From positions 434,001 to 498,000 of the forward strand of contig BCIK01000009.1 of the NCBI GenBank assembly GCA_039545295.1: DNA of 64,000 nt, given 5' to 3'. Position numbers and translations under genes: made by a program. Below the pieces are notes generated by a model. That model searched no databases. It saw nothing but the letters and a program-made list of their open reading frames with translations, and was not told the DNA's origin. The stretch's first letter is position 1, and each line of letters begins with the position of its first letter. The DNA is from Udeniomyces pyricola (Eukaryota; Basidiomycota; Tremellomycetes; Cystofilobasidiales; Mrakiaceae). Below, piece after piece: positions 1-11,868 of this stretch.

Positions 1-3000
1 TCTTCTCCTCCCCTCTCCCTCTTGACGCTCAAGACGAACCGACGGCTTGTCTTGGCCCTCCTCTGTTCGCTTCTCAACACGACACTCAACCCATCGCCTG
101 CACCCCTTCTCGGTCTGCCTTACGCTCACCTCCTCGGTCCGGGAGGTCCAGGCATCGGAGGCTTCGGCGGAGGAAGTGGTGGAGCAGGCGGTGAGGGAAG
201 AGATGGGTTGAGGAAAAAGGCAGCGCAAGCGCTCCTAATTGGGCTTGATTACTGGTGCGAAGATGAGGATGGTCAAATGCCTTCCACGGGCATCTCAGCA
301 TCTGACTCGACGGGTCTTCCTCCCCCAACCGGCCAAGGGCTCGGCGAAGGTGGTCTCGGTAGCGGAGGAAGTGGTGCAGACGAAAGAGGCAAGGGGAACG
401 CCTTTCGCTACTTTTTGAGCAAGCTCCATCGCAAGGAAGATCTCAAGTTTGTTGTCGATGGGCTCATAGGCGTCTGGGAGCAGCATCTTGCGGTTGTCAA
501 CGGTCTATTGCCTGGAAGCTCGAGGGCACCCCCGATTTTGCTCGAGACATTCATGTTGTTTTGGAGGCTTGTCGATTGCAACAAGGTACAGTCGGACCTG
601 GTCGTTATTGCTAGGGATTTTGTTTTAGGATGAGCGATTTGCTGACATTTGCGTCTTACTCCTTTGGCCTTGCCTCTTCCTCCTGGATCTTTCGTTTACC
701 AGAAATTCCGAGCCTATATCCTGTCAGATGCCAAGCGAACAGTAGACGTCACCGTTTACACCCTGTTCATCTGCCTCCAGCTTAAGGACAACATCGGTCC
801 GTCACCTCCTCTTTGATCTTTTTGTTTGAACGTACACCACTGACCATAGATATGAGTGGCTTCCCTCCTTCAGCCCACCATGGACTTCTGCGAATGTGTG
901 CCTATATTCTTCAGACACTCTCGGCTGATCGCACGTTTGGAGCCAACATCACCTCGTCCATGGTTGATCTCCCCCTGCCAGCCAAGTTCGCTGTCGCAGG
1001 GACGGCGGCCGATTTTGTCATTGTTGTATGTATTTAGTGACTGCGGTGGGCTCCTTGTGTCCGCCCTAGCTAATGTTGTGTCTTCCATCAACTATCTCCG
1101 CACTCAGTCCATCTATTCCATCACGACGACACCAGGACTCAACCCCTTGTTTCCGGCGTTGACCATCACCATCACGAATCTGGCGCCGTATCTCAAAGAC
1201 CTCGGCGTCCAAGCATCGACCCGACTCGTTCAGCTCTTTTCGGCTTTCTCGAGCCCAGCCTTCCTCCTCAAGGACGAAGGCCATCCGCGGTTGGCCAATT
1301 ACATGTACGTCAGATGCGCGTGGAGGCGTATGGCTGCCGCTTCCTGCGCCTTCTTTACTATACTGCAGAGAAGGAAGACGAAGTTGCGTCTGATTAATTG
1401 TGTTGTATTGATTTGTCTGCATGCAACGTGAATCTAGGCTTGAGACGTTCAATGCCGTCATCTTCCACCAACTCGCTAGTGAGGCTCCTCCATATCGCCT
1501 CCGTCATACCTGTACTCCTGTAATCTCTCTGACGTCTCTTCGGGTTTCGACTGCACTTTGACCAGACAACCCAAACTTGGTCTATGCCATGTTGGGAGCA
1601 CACCAACGCTTTCAATTCCTCGCCACGTTCACCCTCAAGATTGGGCTTCAAGAGGTCCTTCGGATCCAGAAAGCACGAGCTCTCGCGGCAGGTTCGTTTG
1701 GCTGTTATGCGCAAAGCTCAACATCGTATTCGTGCTAGCTCGTCTAGTGACTAACGAACTAATTTCTCTTTTCTTGTTCTTTTCTTCTTTTATTTTTCTT
1801 TTGAACTCCACCCCTACTCGTCCTTCCTATATCATCACTCAGAAAAAGCCGACCGGTCCACGTCGCCCAACGAAAAACTTCATCTCCTCTCCATTTCTGA
1901 ATCAGCCAATGCATCCCGTCAAACACTCGATCTCTCCCGTTCAAACTCCATCTCCTCCCCACCTCCCTCTATCTCCACCACCACTTCCCTAGGAAGCGTG
2001 AACGAAGGCGTCGAGCCGGTGTCAACACCCGTCTCTCGACCGGCTCACACGATGAGCGAGAAAGCTCGGGGCAAGATGCGCGCGTTATCGGAAACTCAAC
2101 TGGACGGCGCAGGCGGTGGGATCGACGGGATCGAAGGGGTCGATTATGATATTGGAGTAGGTGGAGGAAGGAGGGTGTCAGATGAGGATTCAGGGGTGTT
2201 GAGTGAAGAACTGGAGAAGTTGAGGACTAGGGGATTGGCTGGTAATGGGTTTGTGCCGACTCAAGAATGGGTCACGAGTTGGCAGAAAGGGTATGTGATT
2301 TCTCTCTCCCCTAGTCATTGGGGTGTGTCTTGGTTCAATGATGCGTTTCCTTTGTGGGTCGGATGACCCTGGTTTGTTGTTGTATGCCTGCTCACGTATC
2401 AGGTCTACCGTTTCTATCCCCCAATTCCCTTCTCACCTCCTCTATCGCGCTCTCTTTCTCCTCCCCCTTCTATGCCTTTCGACTTTTCTTTGCGTTTTAT
2501 TTTCGAAAAAAAAAGCCTTCCACTCGACCCGATCCTTCTCTTCATCTCCGAGCTTCTCCCAAAGGTTGATACCCTTCAGAATGCGCCTAACGCACGAAAG
2601 ACCCAAGGACCCAACAAGGAAGTCATCTCGTACCTTCGATCCGTCTCGCTCGAGGACGTCCTTCCACCGGCGCCTCCAGTCGTGGCCAGAAAGTTCTTGG
2701 TGCGTTTCTGGGAGCAAAGGAAGGAAGCAAGGGGGGGGGGGGGATATTTCATCCCCTGAATTTTTTCTTTGTGTTGTGTTATGTTGTTATTTTCAACTTT
2801 TTGTTCCTATTTGACCTTCCCCCCCCCCCCTCATCTCTGGGTTTCTGTTTGAATCTGTTCTCTGACGCCCCATCTGACTTTTAGTTCTCGACTACGAGCC
2901 TCATTTGGCTGACCAGTCTCTTGTGGGGCGAAGTATATGTCTCGGGTATGACGCCTGTAGCGCTTTGGACGGGAACGTCCGTTAGACTCTTTGGCGTCAA

Positions 3001-3727
3001 GGTACGTTTACCACATCTCCCTCCCTCCTACTTCCTTCACTTCCGAAACGAACAAGTTTCTGGCTTCCTTTTGGTCCTTTCTCTTGAGGTGGTACCAGAA
3101 CGATGGAGATCTAGCGACTGATGGAAGATTTTTCTCTCTCTTTGTTTTTTGTTTTTTTTTTTCCTTTTTTTTTTCTTGCAGACGGCTCCTCGAGGTCGAA
3201 GGGATATGGTACGTTTCCTCTTTCCTCTGATCGCCTTGGCTGCTACGTTCCTCTTTTCTTTGTTCCCCTAGGCTCTCGCCGTCTTTCTCTTTTGCCTTCC
3301 CCCCCCCCCTCCCTACTTCTCGGTTACTAATTGCATATCTTTCTTTCTGAAACCCTCCTCCTGGTTCCTTGATCCTTCCTCACCGACCATCCCCTTCCCC
3401 TTCTATTTCCTCACACAGGCTCTCCAATCCGTCCAATCCACCATTTCCTCCGTCTTCTCCCGATCGCCTTCCTTCTCCGGTCCGACAACTTCTTCCTCCA
3501 CTACCCTGAATGGTTACGCCGCCGCCAGCGGTGGTGGCGGTGGAGGAGGAGGAAGCAGCAGTAGCAGTCCTTCATCGCCGCCGCCGTTGTTGATGATGGG
3601 AGGTGGGAGGAGATGGTCATCGAGGCAATCGTCGGCGACGAGTATTTCGATGAGTAGTTTGGCGAGAGGCGGGGGAGGAGGGGACGACAGGGGGGATGGG
3701 GAGTTTATGGGCAGGGAGGGATCGTAA
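1..3727 (+). CDS. HID1-family (HID1/Dymeclin-like) Golgi protein, 5' partial
   Basis: HID1-family proteins are large peripheral Golgi proteins involved in trans-Golgi sorting and dense-core vesicle traffic in animals; the fission yeast relative is Hid3/Ftp105. The reading frame is open at base 1, so the N-terminus lies outside the window. Family-like blocks appear in order over many exons: LDYW and FRYFLSKLHRKEDLKFVVDG near 240-460, ETFMLFWRLVDCNK ending at the donor at 586, then FRAYILSDAKRTVDVTVYTL (from 703), ADRTFGANI, VTNLAPYLKDL-type text near 1170, a LETFNAVIFHQLAS exon and NLVYAMLGAHQRFQFLATF near 1570. A disordered Ser-rich stretch follows (1860-2240), then a C-terminal exon pair ending in LWTGTSVRLFGVK. 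The last exon (3420-3727) is Gly/Ser-rich and ends at TAA 3725-3727. At least ten introns are implied; exact boundaries past 1700 are uncertain. Confidence 0.88.
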
Positions 3728-3799
3728 AGAGAGAACAAAGGGAGGAGGAGGAGGAGAGGAGAGGAGAGGATGGGCGGAAGGATCGGCAAATCTTGGAGG

Positions 3800-3837
<38 letters not shown>
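3800..3837. repeat. A38 homopolymer downstream of HID1
   Basis: Thirty-eight consecutive A bases lie 73 bases after the HID1 stop codon. The upstream gene has introns, so this is not the tail of a processed copy of that gene. Length in the assembly may be inexact. Confidence 0.9.
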
Positions 3838-3840
<3 letters not shown>

Positions 3841-4352
3841 TGGAACGATGACCAAAAGCGAGTCGACATGAGATGTGGCGTCTAAGAGTCATTCGATGAT
3901 GATGATGATTTGGTTTTTATCTTTATTTCTTTCAATGTTGAAGTTGGTTTGAGAGTCTAATTTGACGTGCGACGATCTCAAAAAAAAAAAAACAGACTCC
4001 GTCGAATGATAAAACAGCGTTATATGAAGGGGGGGTTTTGAAACCTTTCAAATCGAAGAGTTCTTCTCTTTGTAGCACGAATGATATATATATATATAGA
4101 CGTATATGAGCACACATCTCTCTCCATCCCTCAATTTCCCTCTCTCTCTCTCTTTGTCCCTCCCCTTCCTCCCTTCTTTTTTTTTTCAAACACATCTATC
4201 CACGTGTCTACACACTCTCTCGATGTCCTCTCCCCCCCCCCTCCCCTCCGTCTTCTCTCCCACTCTCTTCTGTCTGTCCTTTTGACTTTTCCATAACCCA
4301 AGCTCTTCAAAGGAGGAAAACAAAAGAAGACGTAGAAGAAAAAAAAAAGCCT

Positions 4353-4354
<2 letters not shown>

Positions 4355-4389
<35 letters not shown>
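4355..4389. repeat. GA dinucleotide microsatellite
   Basis: About 17 GA units sit within ten bases downstream of the GT32 stop codon, in its 3' untranslated region. Confidence 0.9.
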
Positions 4390-4391
<2 letters not shown>

Positions 4392-4397
4392 TCATAT

Positions 4398-7237
4398 TCA
4401 TGCTTTGAGCAGTTTGTATTTCCGATAGGCTTCGTCGTCTTGGTCCGTCACGAACCTGTACGTTTGGTGGGCAAGGGAGGAAGGAGAAGGAGAAGGAGGG
4501 GAGTTTAAGAAGTTGGGGGGGGGGGGCAAAGACAAGGTAGGTGAGGTGAGGTGAGGAAAGCAAAAGAAAGGGATTCCATTAGTCACGTGAGAAAAAAAAA
4601 AGAAAAGAAAAAANGGATGTATGTAAGAGATTCAGAAGGAACGTTGAGCAAAGGGATCCTATCCCAAAGCCCCCTTCTCTCTCCTCTCCCCCCCCCCTCC
4701 CCCTTCCTCCTTTGTCTGATTGGATTTCTTTGGTCCAAACAGAAAGGGCTTCCCTCTCTCCCTCCCCGCCCCCTGCTTGCTTATCTTTCTCTTTCTTTCT
4801 CCATCAACACTCAACAAAGAAAAGAAAGAAGAAAGAAAAGAAGAAAGAGATTGAGAGAGAGACGACTCGGAAGCGAGCGAGCGAGCGAGCGCGCGCGAGA
4901 CGAGACTAGACGAGACGAACTTTTTGACCATTTTCGTGAAACTCGAAGTCCCTTTCCTGACGCTCTCGGGCGAAAGCTCGTGGAGGTAACTCATGGCGAG
5001 CGATTCCCAAGCATGATAGGCGAATTGACCGGATCGGTCAAAGGAATGCGTGGATTCTTCGTGGACCTAGATAGAGAATACCCAAAGAAAAAGGCGGCGG
5101 CGGGGGGACCGGGGAGTGGAGTTGGGAGAGAGACAGAGAGAGTAGGTTAGGAAGGGAAAAAAAAAAAGAGATGAAAATGATGAGGAGGTGTTGGAGAGAT
5201 ATCCAGGAGAAGCTGGGGGTGAGTTCGAGGTTTCGAAAGGGATAAGATAGAATCGTTGGGCAACCCAATAGATGATGACAAGGAGGAGTTGATTTGGTAG
5301 GTTTCCACCATTCTATTCCCTCCTCCTCTCCTCCTCCCCCTTTCCCTGCTAAAGAAAAGACAAACGGAAAGACGCACATAGCGAATCCTCGATTCCTCGC
5401 CCGACCCTTCCCAGAGCGGCCAGAAGAACGCTCGGTTGTTGAGCACCGTCAACTCGGTCGGGTGTCGACGCGCGAGTTCCTAAAAATGACCATAAGGAAA
5501 CCGAGAAGGAAGAGAATGAGAAACAGAAGGAAAAACGATAGGGTGGAAGATGTGGGGGGAGGGGGGGGGGGGAGGGGGAAAGGGGGAGACAGAGATCAGT
5601 TTGCCTGTTTGGAACAAGGACTAAGAGAGGGTGATTGAGGACAAAAGAAGACACAACGACCTCGTCGCTGTGCTCCCCCTCCCCCCCTTTCTTTCTTTGT
5701 CCCTAGCCCCCTGACCCGGCTAAAAAAAGAAGAAGAACAAGAAATCAAAAAAGCCCAAAGCTGAGCTCACCCAAGGCAACTTGACGCTAAAGTCTGCCCA
5801 ACCTGCGCTATCAAACTGCTGGTATCGCTCGAGCCAGCGATCCAAGAACCTCGCGTCCGGTTTCGACAGAATCACCGCGTTGCAGAGACCGGCCGGTTCG
5901 AGTGCGGATCGCTGGGAGTTAGGCGAGGCTTCCATGCCCATCACGGTGTCGAACGAGAGGAGGGGCGAGAAGGATCGGGTCACTAAGCGGTCAAAGATCG
6001 TTTTCGTTTGATTGGTTTTTTAGTTTTGCAATGGGACAGGGGAAGGTAGAGAGGTTAGGAAACGAACGGGCGAGCAAAGTTGAACTATCGTTGAAGGAAC
6101 CGAAAGAAAATCTCGAGAGACGACATACCATAAACGTCAATATCGAGATAGATGCCTCCCGTCTGACGGAGCGCTTGAAGTCTGATTACCTGAGCGAACC
6201 AGCCAACAAAAAGGTATAATGATAATAATAAAATAAAAACAATGATAAAAGAAGAAGAAGAATAGGAAGAGGAAGGGTGTGATTAGCCAAACAACGAATT
6301 CTCGATCTCCAAGAATGTATGCACGACAATGGCAACGCGGAGGGATGTAAAAGGGCACCTACATCACTCTTGTGAGCGAAATGCTCAAGTTTTCGGCCAT
6401 AAATCTCCTCGGGTGCTGGCGTTTTAAGAAGCGTCAAATGAGGCTCGAGAAGATCCCAGAAAGGCCCCCGAGGTTTGTACTTGTAGTGCCTGTGTAACAA
6501 GAGGGGAAGCGAATGAGGAGATCAAGAGTTGGAGGAGGGGATGGGTGGGTTGGGAGAGAGAACAAAGGGGGTAGGATAGATAGATGAATTAGTTCGATAC
6601 GTGGTGTTTCTTGGTGTTCCAACCCGAGGCCATCCGATTCCGTCGACTAAACATCACCCTCTCTCATCCCCCTACCCATTCAGGTCCGAACTAGGGGCCA
6701 GACGTCTCATCCATTCAAAACGTCGACACACAACACGCACAGAAACGTCCTCTCGGGCTGCAAGTTGACCAACGCGCTCCGGATCGCCAAGTAAGCATAG
6801 TAGGGAAAGATTTCGCCTTGGTCTCCGCCATCGCTCGGTTCCTTGTATCCAAAGACGTAATGTAAGATGTTTGGGATTCCGCCATCTGGTTTGGAGGGAG
6901 GTAGAAGATGAGGGGGGACGAGGAACGAGGTGTCTGATGGCGGTTGGATGGGTTCAAAGTCCGATGGGGGGACGTAAAAGGGTGGGGCCTCAGAGGGAGG
7001 AAGAGGAGAAGGGTAACGATGTCGATGAGTGGATAGGAAGGGAAAAATGGAGGTGAGGAGTGTCGGGAGGAGCATGCCGAGGAGGATCAGGAGCAGCGGG
7101 CGAACGAGGGGGTGATAGCGAGAAGCAAGGGGGAGCTGCGGAAGGGGAAAGAACGAACACGGGGGGCATGGGGATTGAAATGCATTCGGCAGCGAAAGGG
7201 TCAGCTTGGGACTATCGCTTTGGCTTGATGGGGTCAT
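4398..7237 (-). CDS. Golgi glycosyltransferase family 32 (DXD) protein
   Basis: Probable type II membrane glycosyltransferase related to Och1 and the Sur1/Csh1 mannosyltransferases, using a sugar nucleotide in the Golgi lumen. Starting from ATG at 7237, a short Pro/Ser-rich tail leads to one hydrophobic segment (LVRPLLLILLGMLLPTLL, about 7060), then a Pro-rich stem. Catalytic text follows: IPNILHYVFGYKEP, FPYYAYLAIRSALVNLQPER (6770-6870), LRQTGGIYLDIDVY with the DXD metal/nucleotide-sugar motif (6120-6180), SFDTVMGMEA, LERYQQFDSAGWADFSVKLP, NNRAFFWPLW, and FAYHAWESLA (near 5010). The last exon (4398 to about 4450) reads FVTDQDDEAYRKYKLLKA then TGA. Joins fit GT-AG: 6137 region VIRLQ after HKSD, TGG before 5770, and exon start 5066. 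The start is uncertain, because a disordered open frame at 7305-7754 could be an upstream exon. Donor and acceptor substrates cannot be told from sequence. Confidence 0.85.
5540..5590. repeat. G-rich tract in GT32 intron
   Basis: A G-rich low-complexity run lies inside a GT32 intron; on the coding (minus) strand it is a C-rich pyrimidine tract upstream of the next exon. Confidence 0.7.
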
Positions 7238-8038
7238 TGAGCGATAACTGTTCCGGAAGAAGTATCCCGGGATGACGGTATTGAACGCTTTGGACAAGAT
7301 GAGGTTAAGGCATATCAAGGAGGGAGGATTGAAAAAGATCGCCAAGCGATTTCAAAGGTAGAGCAAATGCAACGATCTCTTTGTGTTCCCTTTCCTCCGC
7401 TGGCATGTGACATGTGATTCGTCTGGCCAAAGACAAGGGGGTAGCAGCAGTAGCGAGTGGCTTCTTCGTGCTGGGTGAACGACCAAATGCGAGATCAACG
7501 GGTTGGCGACGCACCGACTTGGATCCGATACTACCGACCCTTCTCCAACTAGGCAAGAGCCCACTCAGCGGACTCCTCCCGTCGACGCCAAAGAACGAAG
7601 CGCCATCGCGGCCAGAATATCCACCAGTACTGGCCGAGGAGGACGAAGAAGCAACATTGATACGCGTCGGTGAGGGTTTGTGGTGGGAGGTTGAAGAGGT
7701 AATGGAAGGGGATGAGTGCGAGGTTGGGATGAGGGTGCTGGTGGTTCGAGGCATAGCCGTTAGGGGTTGTGCGCTTTCGCGGTAGGGTGGACGGCAGACG
7801 TTGTTGTGGGTTTGAACAGATGCGTGGTTGGGTGTGTAAAAAGGCAGGAGCAAAGGAAGAGCAGAGGAGGATTAAGTGATGAGGCCTGAAGCAGGCAAGA
7901 CGTCGTAGCTGCAGGTCGACGAGCACAAGGATCGACGCGTTGACTCGATTGATGGGAACAACATCCACAGTCTCGGGTATCATAAAAATGCGATATATAT
8001 CGCATATATATATATGTATGTGTATTTGCGGTATAGTG

Positions 8039-8074
<36 letters not shown>

Positions 8075-8301
8075 GAGTACAACAATTGTCTCATGGTTCT
8101 AACAGTAGTTCATAGTTGACAGACAACGTCTGCTGACCAAACAAACCTCAACACGTAACCACTTCGGAGCGACGCCCTCAATACAGACACATTATTACAC
8201 AGTGCCACCATCTGCATTTACCAAATACTGATATAACAGAGTACATTCATCATCCACCATCGACCATCAACCATCCCGTTCGGTCAACAACGCAGCTGCC
8301 C
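7238..8301. other. Divergent intergenic region between GT32 and ALG14
   Basis: Shared upstream region of two divergent genes. The minus strand carries an open Ser/Thr/Arg-rich frame (7305-7754, start MPRTTSTLIP) that may be a 5' exon of GT32, but I found no clear splice join. Nearer ALG14 are a TATATATCGCATATATATATATG block (7992-8015) and a CAT trinucleotide repeat (8038-8074). No other gene is seen. Confidence 0.6.
8038..8074. repeat. CAT/ATG trinucleotide microsatellite
   Basis: About twelve tandem CAT units in the ALG14 upstream region. There are no spacers, so this is not a CRISPR array. Confidence 0.92.
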
Positions 8302-9706
8302 ATGCTCCCCCTCGCCTTTCTAGCATTTTTCATCGCACTCCTCCTTATAACGCTCCGCCTATGGGCCATCCGACCCAACCCTTCGCGCCAAGCACCCCGA
8401 CAACCCCCAAACGGGACATCAAGCCTCATCGTCTTTCTCGGCTCAGGTTCGTCCCTTCACCCGTCCTGCAAATAGCGTCATGCAAAATGACACGAGGAGA
8501 GAAAGAAACGAAAAGAACCTTTTTCTTTAAACTTGCCTTGACAATAACGTCGACTCTCTCATGCTATATTCACACCGCCCCTTCTTCTTTTTTTTCCCTT
8601 CTTTTTCTTTTTCTTCTCTTCTCATTTCTTTCTTGGAGGGTTTGGTTTCGCAGGCGGACATACTCAAGAGATGCTGTCGCTCATTGCAACACTTCCCCTC
8701 GATCGGTATACACCTCGACTCTACCTCTACACCCAGGGTGACCGAATGAGTCTCGAGAAGGCCCTCGCGTTCGAAACGAACATCCATCAGAATCGCACGC
8801 AAAACGGTCAGCCGTCAAGAGATGATGAAAAGGTACGAAAACGATTGAGAAATGACTATGGACTTTTTTTTTTCATACACACATACACACATACACATAC
8901 TTTCTCTGTATCACCTTTGGGGGGAGTTTCCGTTTCTTCTTGGTCTGAGGAGGACGACAGATGACTGATCTTCGCTGCCTTGGGCATTGGTTGTCGGTCT
9001 TTCTTGGGCTGTCATTGTGATGAACAGCTGGCGTTTGAGATCAAAGCCCTTCCGAGAGCTCGTCGGGTCGGTCAATCATACCTCAGCTCAAGTGAGTCAT
9101 ATGTTGTTGTTTTTTCTCCTTTTTTTTTTTTTCTCTTCTTCTTCGCCCATGCATGTTTCCACTACTTCCAATCCTTCTCGCTGCTCTTAGAAAAAACGAG
9201 GCGTTTGTCTTCAAGTCCGTTCCTTCGAGACCATGATGATCTTCAAGACTCATAGGGCCATCTTTCCCTTCTTCTTCTTCTTCTTCTTCTTCTTTTTTTG
9301 GGGTCTCTCTTTTTTGTTGCCCACAGTTCCAACGACGTTACTTTCGTTCCTCAGCACCCTCCCTCTCCTCTTCTCCCCTTTTTTCTCCCATCACCTCCTT
9401 ACCACCACCCCCTTCACTCCACCTATCCCACCCTCTTCCTCCTTCTCTTCCCTTCTCCTCATCAACGGTCCCGCTACCTCCATCACCCTCCTCCTCCCCC
9501 TCTACATCCTCCGCTTCCTCAACCTCCCTTCACCCAAATCAATCTACCTCGAATCATTTGCTCGGACCGAGAGTTTGAGCGTGAGTGGGAGGCTCGTGAG
9601 GGATTGGGTCGATCGGTTCTTGGTTCAGTGGGAGGAGGCGTTGGGTCGGAACGACGACGAGCGAAAAGGAAGGGGTAAAGGGGAATGTGTTGGAATCGTG
9701 GTGTAA
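8302..9706 (+). CDS. ALG14: UDP-GlcNAc transferase membrane-anchor subunit ALG14
   Basis: Alg14 anchors the catalytic Alg13 at the cytosolic face of the ER, where together they add the second GlcNAc to dolichol-PP-GlcNAc in N-glycan precursor synthesis. Four exons fit exactly: 8302-8446, 8654-8832, 9028-9091 and 9327-9706, giving 255 residues and closing the frame at TAA. An N-terminal membrane anchor (LPLAFLAFFIALLLITLRLW) precedes the family motif FLGSGGHTQEML, split by intron 1. Then come LYTQGDRMS, ALPRARRVGQSYLSS, LLINGPATSITLLLPLYIL and YLESFARTESLS, closing with VDRFLVQWEEAL. This order and length match fungal and human Alg14. The pyrimidine-rich intron 3 contains a possible alternative exon at about 9191-9253 that would introduce an early stop. 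A short Arg/Lys-rich insert lies near the C-terminus. Confidence 0.95.
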
Positions 9707-10356
9707 TTTGCTTCCGATGGTCTTGGGGCGGAAGACGATTGGGAGGGAGGGAGGGGGGAGGGGAAGGGGGGGTTAGATTGTTGCAGATCCAGTTGGGATA
9801 GTCCCGAGTATCTTGGGTATATAATTCCTTCTCCCTCCTTCTCTTGGTTCATCACGCAGAGCTTATTGGAGTAGCACATCGGAGCGACAGTATCCTACAG
9901 ATACATCCCATCGCCATATATATGTATTTACATACCTATATAAGATGCTTTCTCAGTGCTTGCATGATGCGACGATGTCAGAAGTCAATCCACTGTATCA
10001 TATATATATACGGTCATAGGCCAAAAGGTGGATATACCCCTTAATCAGCTGATCGGATGACGCGACTTGATCAGTGATAGGTTCTTCATGGGAGGGACTG
10101 GGGTAGTTGAGTCATCAGGTTGACTGCGCTACTGTCTGGGGAACATCATTGCTCAGTTCGTGAAGGAAAACAAAAAGGTGTCAGTAAACTTGCAGATCAA
10201 CGACGTAGATTCTCTTTCTCTCTCTCTCTCTCCCGGCCCGCGCTCCTGAATTGTACTGCTCTTCGACCTATGTCGACCATCTTAGTTTGGTCTGTTTTTC
10301 GTTTTCTCTAGCTCACCATTCCCAACAAGAAGAAGATACGTATATATCCCCCATCA
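9707..10356. other. Intergenic region between convergent ALG14 and ADE8
   Basis: Holds the 3' flanks of both genes. Features seen are a G-rich stretch at 9740-9775, TA-rich palindromic pieces near 9915-9945 and 9998-10010, and a CT repeat at about 10205-10235. No gene is supported. Confidence 0.6.
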
Positions 10357-11377
10357 TCACTTGCTCTCCTCCTTCTTCTCCTCCTCATTCTTATCTTCCT
10401 TTGCGACCGGTTCGCTTCCCTCGACGGTCGTCGTCGACTCTTTTCCTTCCTTTTCCTCCTTGACCTCTACCTTGTCCTCTTCCACCGTCTCCTTCTCCCT
10501 CTCGTCCAACTCCTCCAACACCTTCCTCGCGCCCTCGACGATAATCTCATGCTCGACACGATGAATCCTCTCTTCCAACATAGCCAACGTATCCCCTTTC
10601 TTAATCTCGACTTCTCTCACGATCAACGGTTCCCCTTGGTCAACTTCCTCCACCACTCGATGAACCATCGCTCCCGTCCCTTGAACCTCTCCCTTTTCGA
10701 ACGCTTCCAACGCTCTCGGGATCGCATTGGCTCCATCGAACATGGAAGGCAACGCCGGATGAAGGTTGATGATGGGGATTTGGTTCCCAAGCGTCGTGAG
10801 GAACGTATGACTTAGGATATGCATGAACCCAGCGAGGACGATCATGTCCGGTTTCGTCTCGAGCACGCGATGGGCGAGCGCGAGGTCATAATCTTGACGG
10901 GTGTTGGAAGGGTGAGTTTTGAGGTATGTTGGGAGGTTGAAAGTTGACGTTGGGATAGGGGGGGTAGAGGTTTGGGCTCGGTGGAGACCGTAGGCTTTCC
11001 CTCGGTTCGAGAGGACGTGAGCGATGTGGGCGTTAGGAAGGAGAGAAGGCTTTGCGTGAGAAGCATCGATGAGAGCTTGGAGGTTAGAGCCTTAAAGAAA
11101 AACGGAAGAACAAAAACAAAAAAAAACGAAGGGGAAAATGAAAGGAGATGAGGTGGGGGATTTACGTCAGTTAGCAAAGGGGGGTTTTGACATGGATAGG
11201 ATAGAAGGGCAAAGGAAAGCAGCCAGTAAGTAGCTTGCAGCAGCTAAGGTGTTTTCCCGTACCGGAACCAGAAATGAGAACGACGATTCGCTTGGATGGT
11301 TTGGAAGAGGAACCAGATGGAGGGGTGGTAGAGGGCTGGTCGAGCGAGAGCGAGGCGAGATCTAGTGAGTCTGCCAT
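10357..11377 (-). CDS. ADE8: Phosphoribosylglycinamide formyltransferase (GART)
   Basis: Transfers a formyl group from 10-formyl-tetrahydrofolate to glycinamide ribonucleotide, the third step of purine synthesis, in the cytosol. Two exons: 11263-11377 and 10357-11090. A disordered 30-residue N-terminus leads to RIVVLISGSG, the join giving GSGSNLQALIDA (the phosphate-binding start of the fold). VLSNRGKAYGL follows, then AGFMHILS and IINLHPALPSMFDGANAI with the catalytic Asn and His, and VHRVVEEVDQGEPL with the catalytic Asp. The enzyme core ends near EGARKVLEEL. After it comes a roughly 50-residue Lys/Glu-rich tail not usual for the family. It stands alone, as in ascomycete ADE8, and is not fused to other purine enzymes. 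Confidence 0.97.
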
Positions 11378-11818
11378 GGTGGATAGGTTATGGGTGAGAG
11401 ATAGTGGGTAGAGAGAGATAGCAGCGCCGGGCACGTCCAAGGGGAATGGATGGATGAGCTAGGGCGCGGTTTGTTGGGACTGAAATCTTGGGGTGTTGGT
11501 TTTGGTTGGTTGCTTCGGCTTTCTCGGGCGGCTCGACCCTGCGGACGTCTTTTTTTTCTTTTCTTTTTCTTCTTCTTCTTCTTCTTCTTCTTTCTCTTTC
11601 TTTGTCCATCTCTCTCTCTCATTCTCATCTCCATCGGCCAAGATTTCGCATCCATGTCCATCATCAAATCTGCTCTAGCTAAGCTAGACAACAAAGTCTC
11701 TTCACATTACACACACACACACACACACACTCTCTCTCTCTCTCTTTACCCATTCGTCCACACACATATATGCATGCATATCCACGACGATCCCTCTTCT
11801 TCTGACTCCTCCCATTGA
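11378..11818. other. Upstream region of ADE8 and 3' flank of DPH4
   Basis: Purine-rich on the minus strand, with tandem TTC (about 11550-11590), CA and CT repeats (11709-11745). The long-looking open frames here are translated repeats. No gene is supported. Confidence 0.6.
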
Positions 11819-11836
11819 TCATACGGATCCGTCCTC

Positions 11837-11868
<32 letters not shown>

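Larger units (their letters stand above)
3728..4397. other. Intergenic region between convergent HID1 and GT32 genes
   Basis: This stretch carries the 3' flanks of two convergent genes. It holds a run of 38 A (3800-3837), a short A run near 3980, a TA repeat near 4085 and a long GA dinucleotide tract (about 4355-4389) ending just before the GT32 stop codon. I see no credible gene; the open frames here are translated simple repeats. Confidence 0.7.

Noticed and set aside
3800..3837. A38 run considered as evidence of a retroposed mRNA
   Set aside because: No target-site duplication or intronless copy is seen upstream; the adjacent gene has introns.
3514..3892. Minus-strand frames rich in Phe and Pro
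   Set aside because: Translation of the A38 run and the Gly-rich HID1 exon in the wrong strand.
8038..8074. Tandem CAT units considered as a CRISPR-like array
   Set aside because: Pure trinucleotide microsatellite with no spacers, in a eukaryotic genome.
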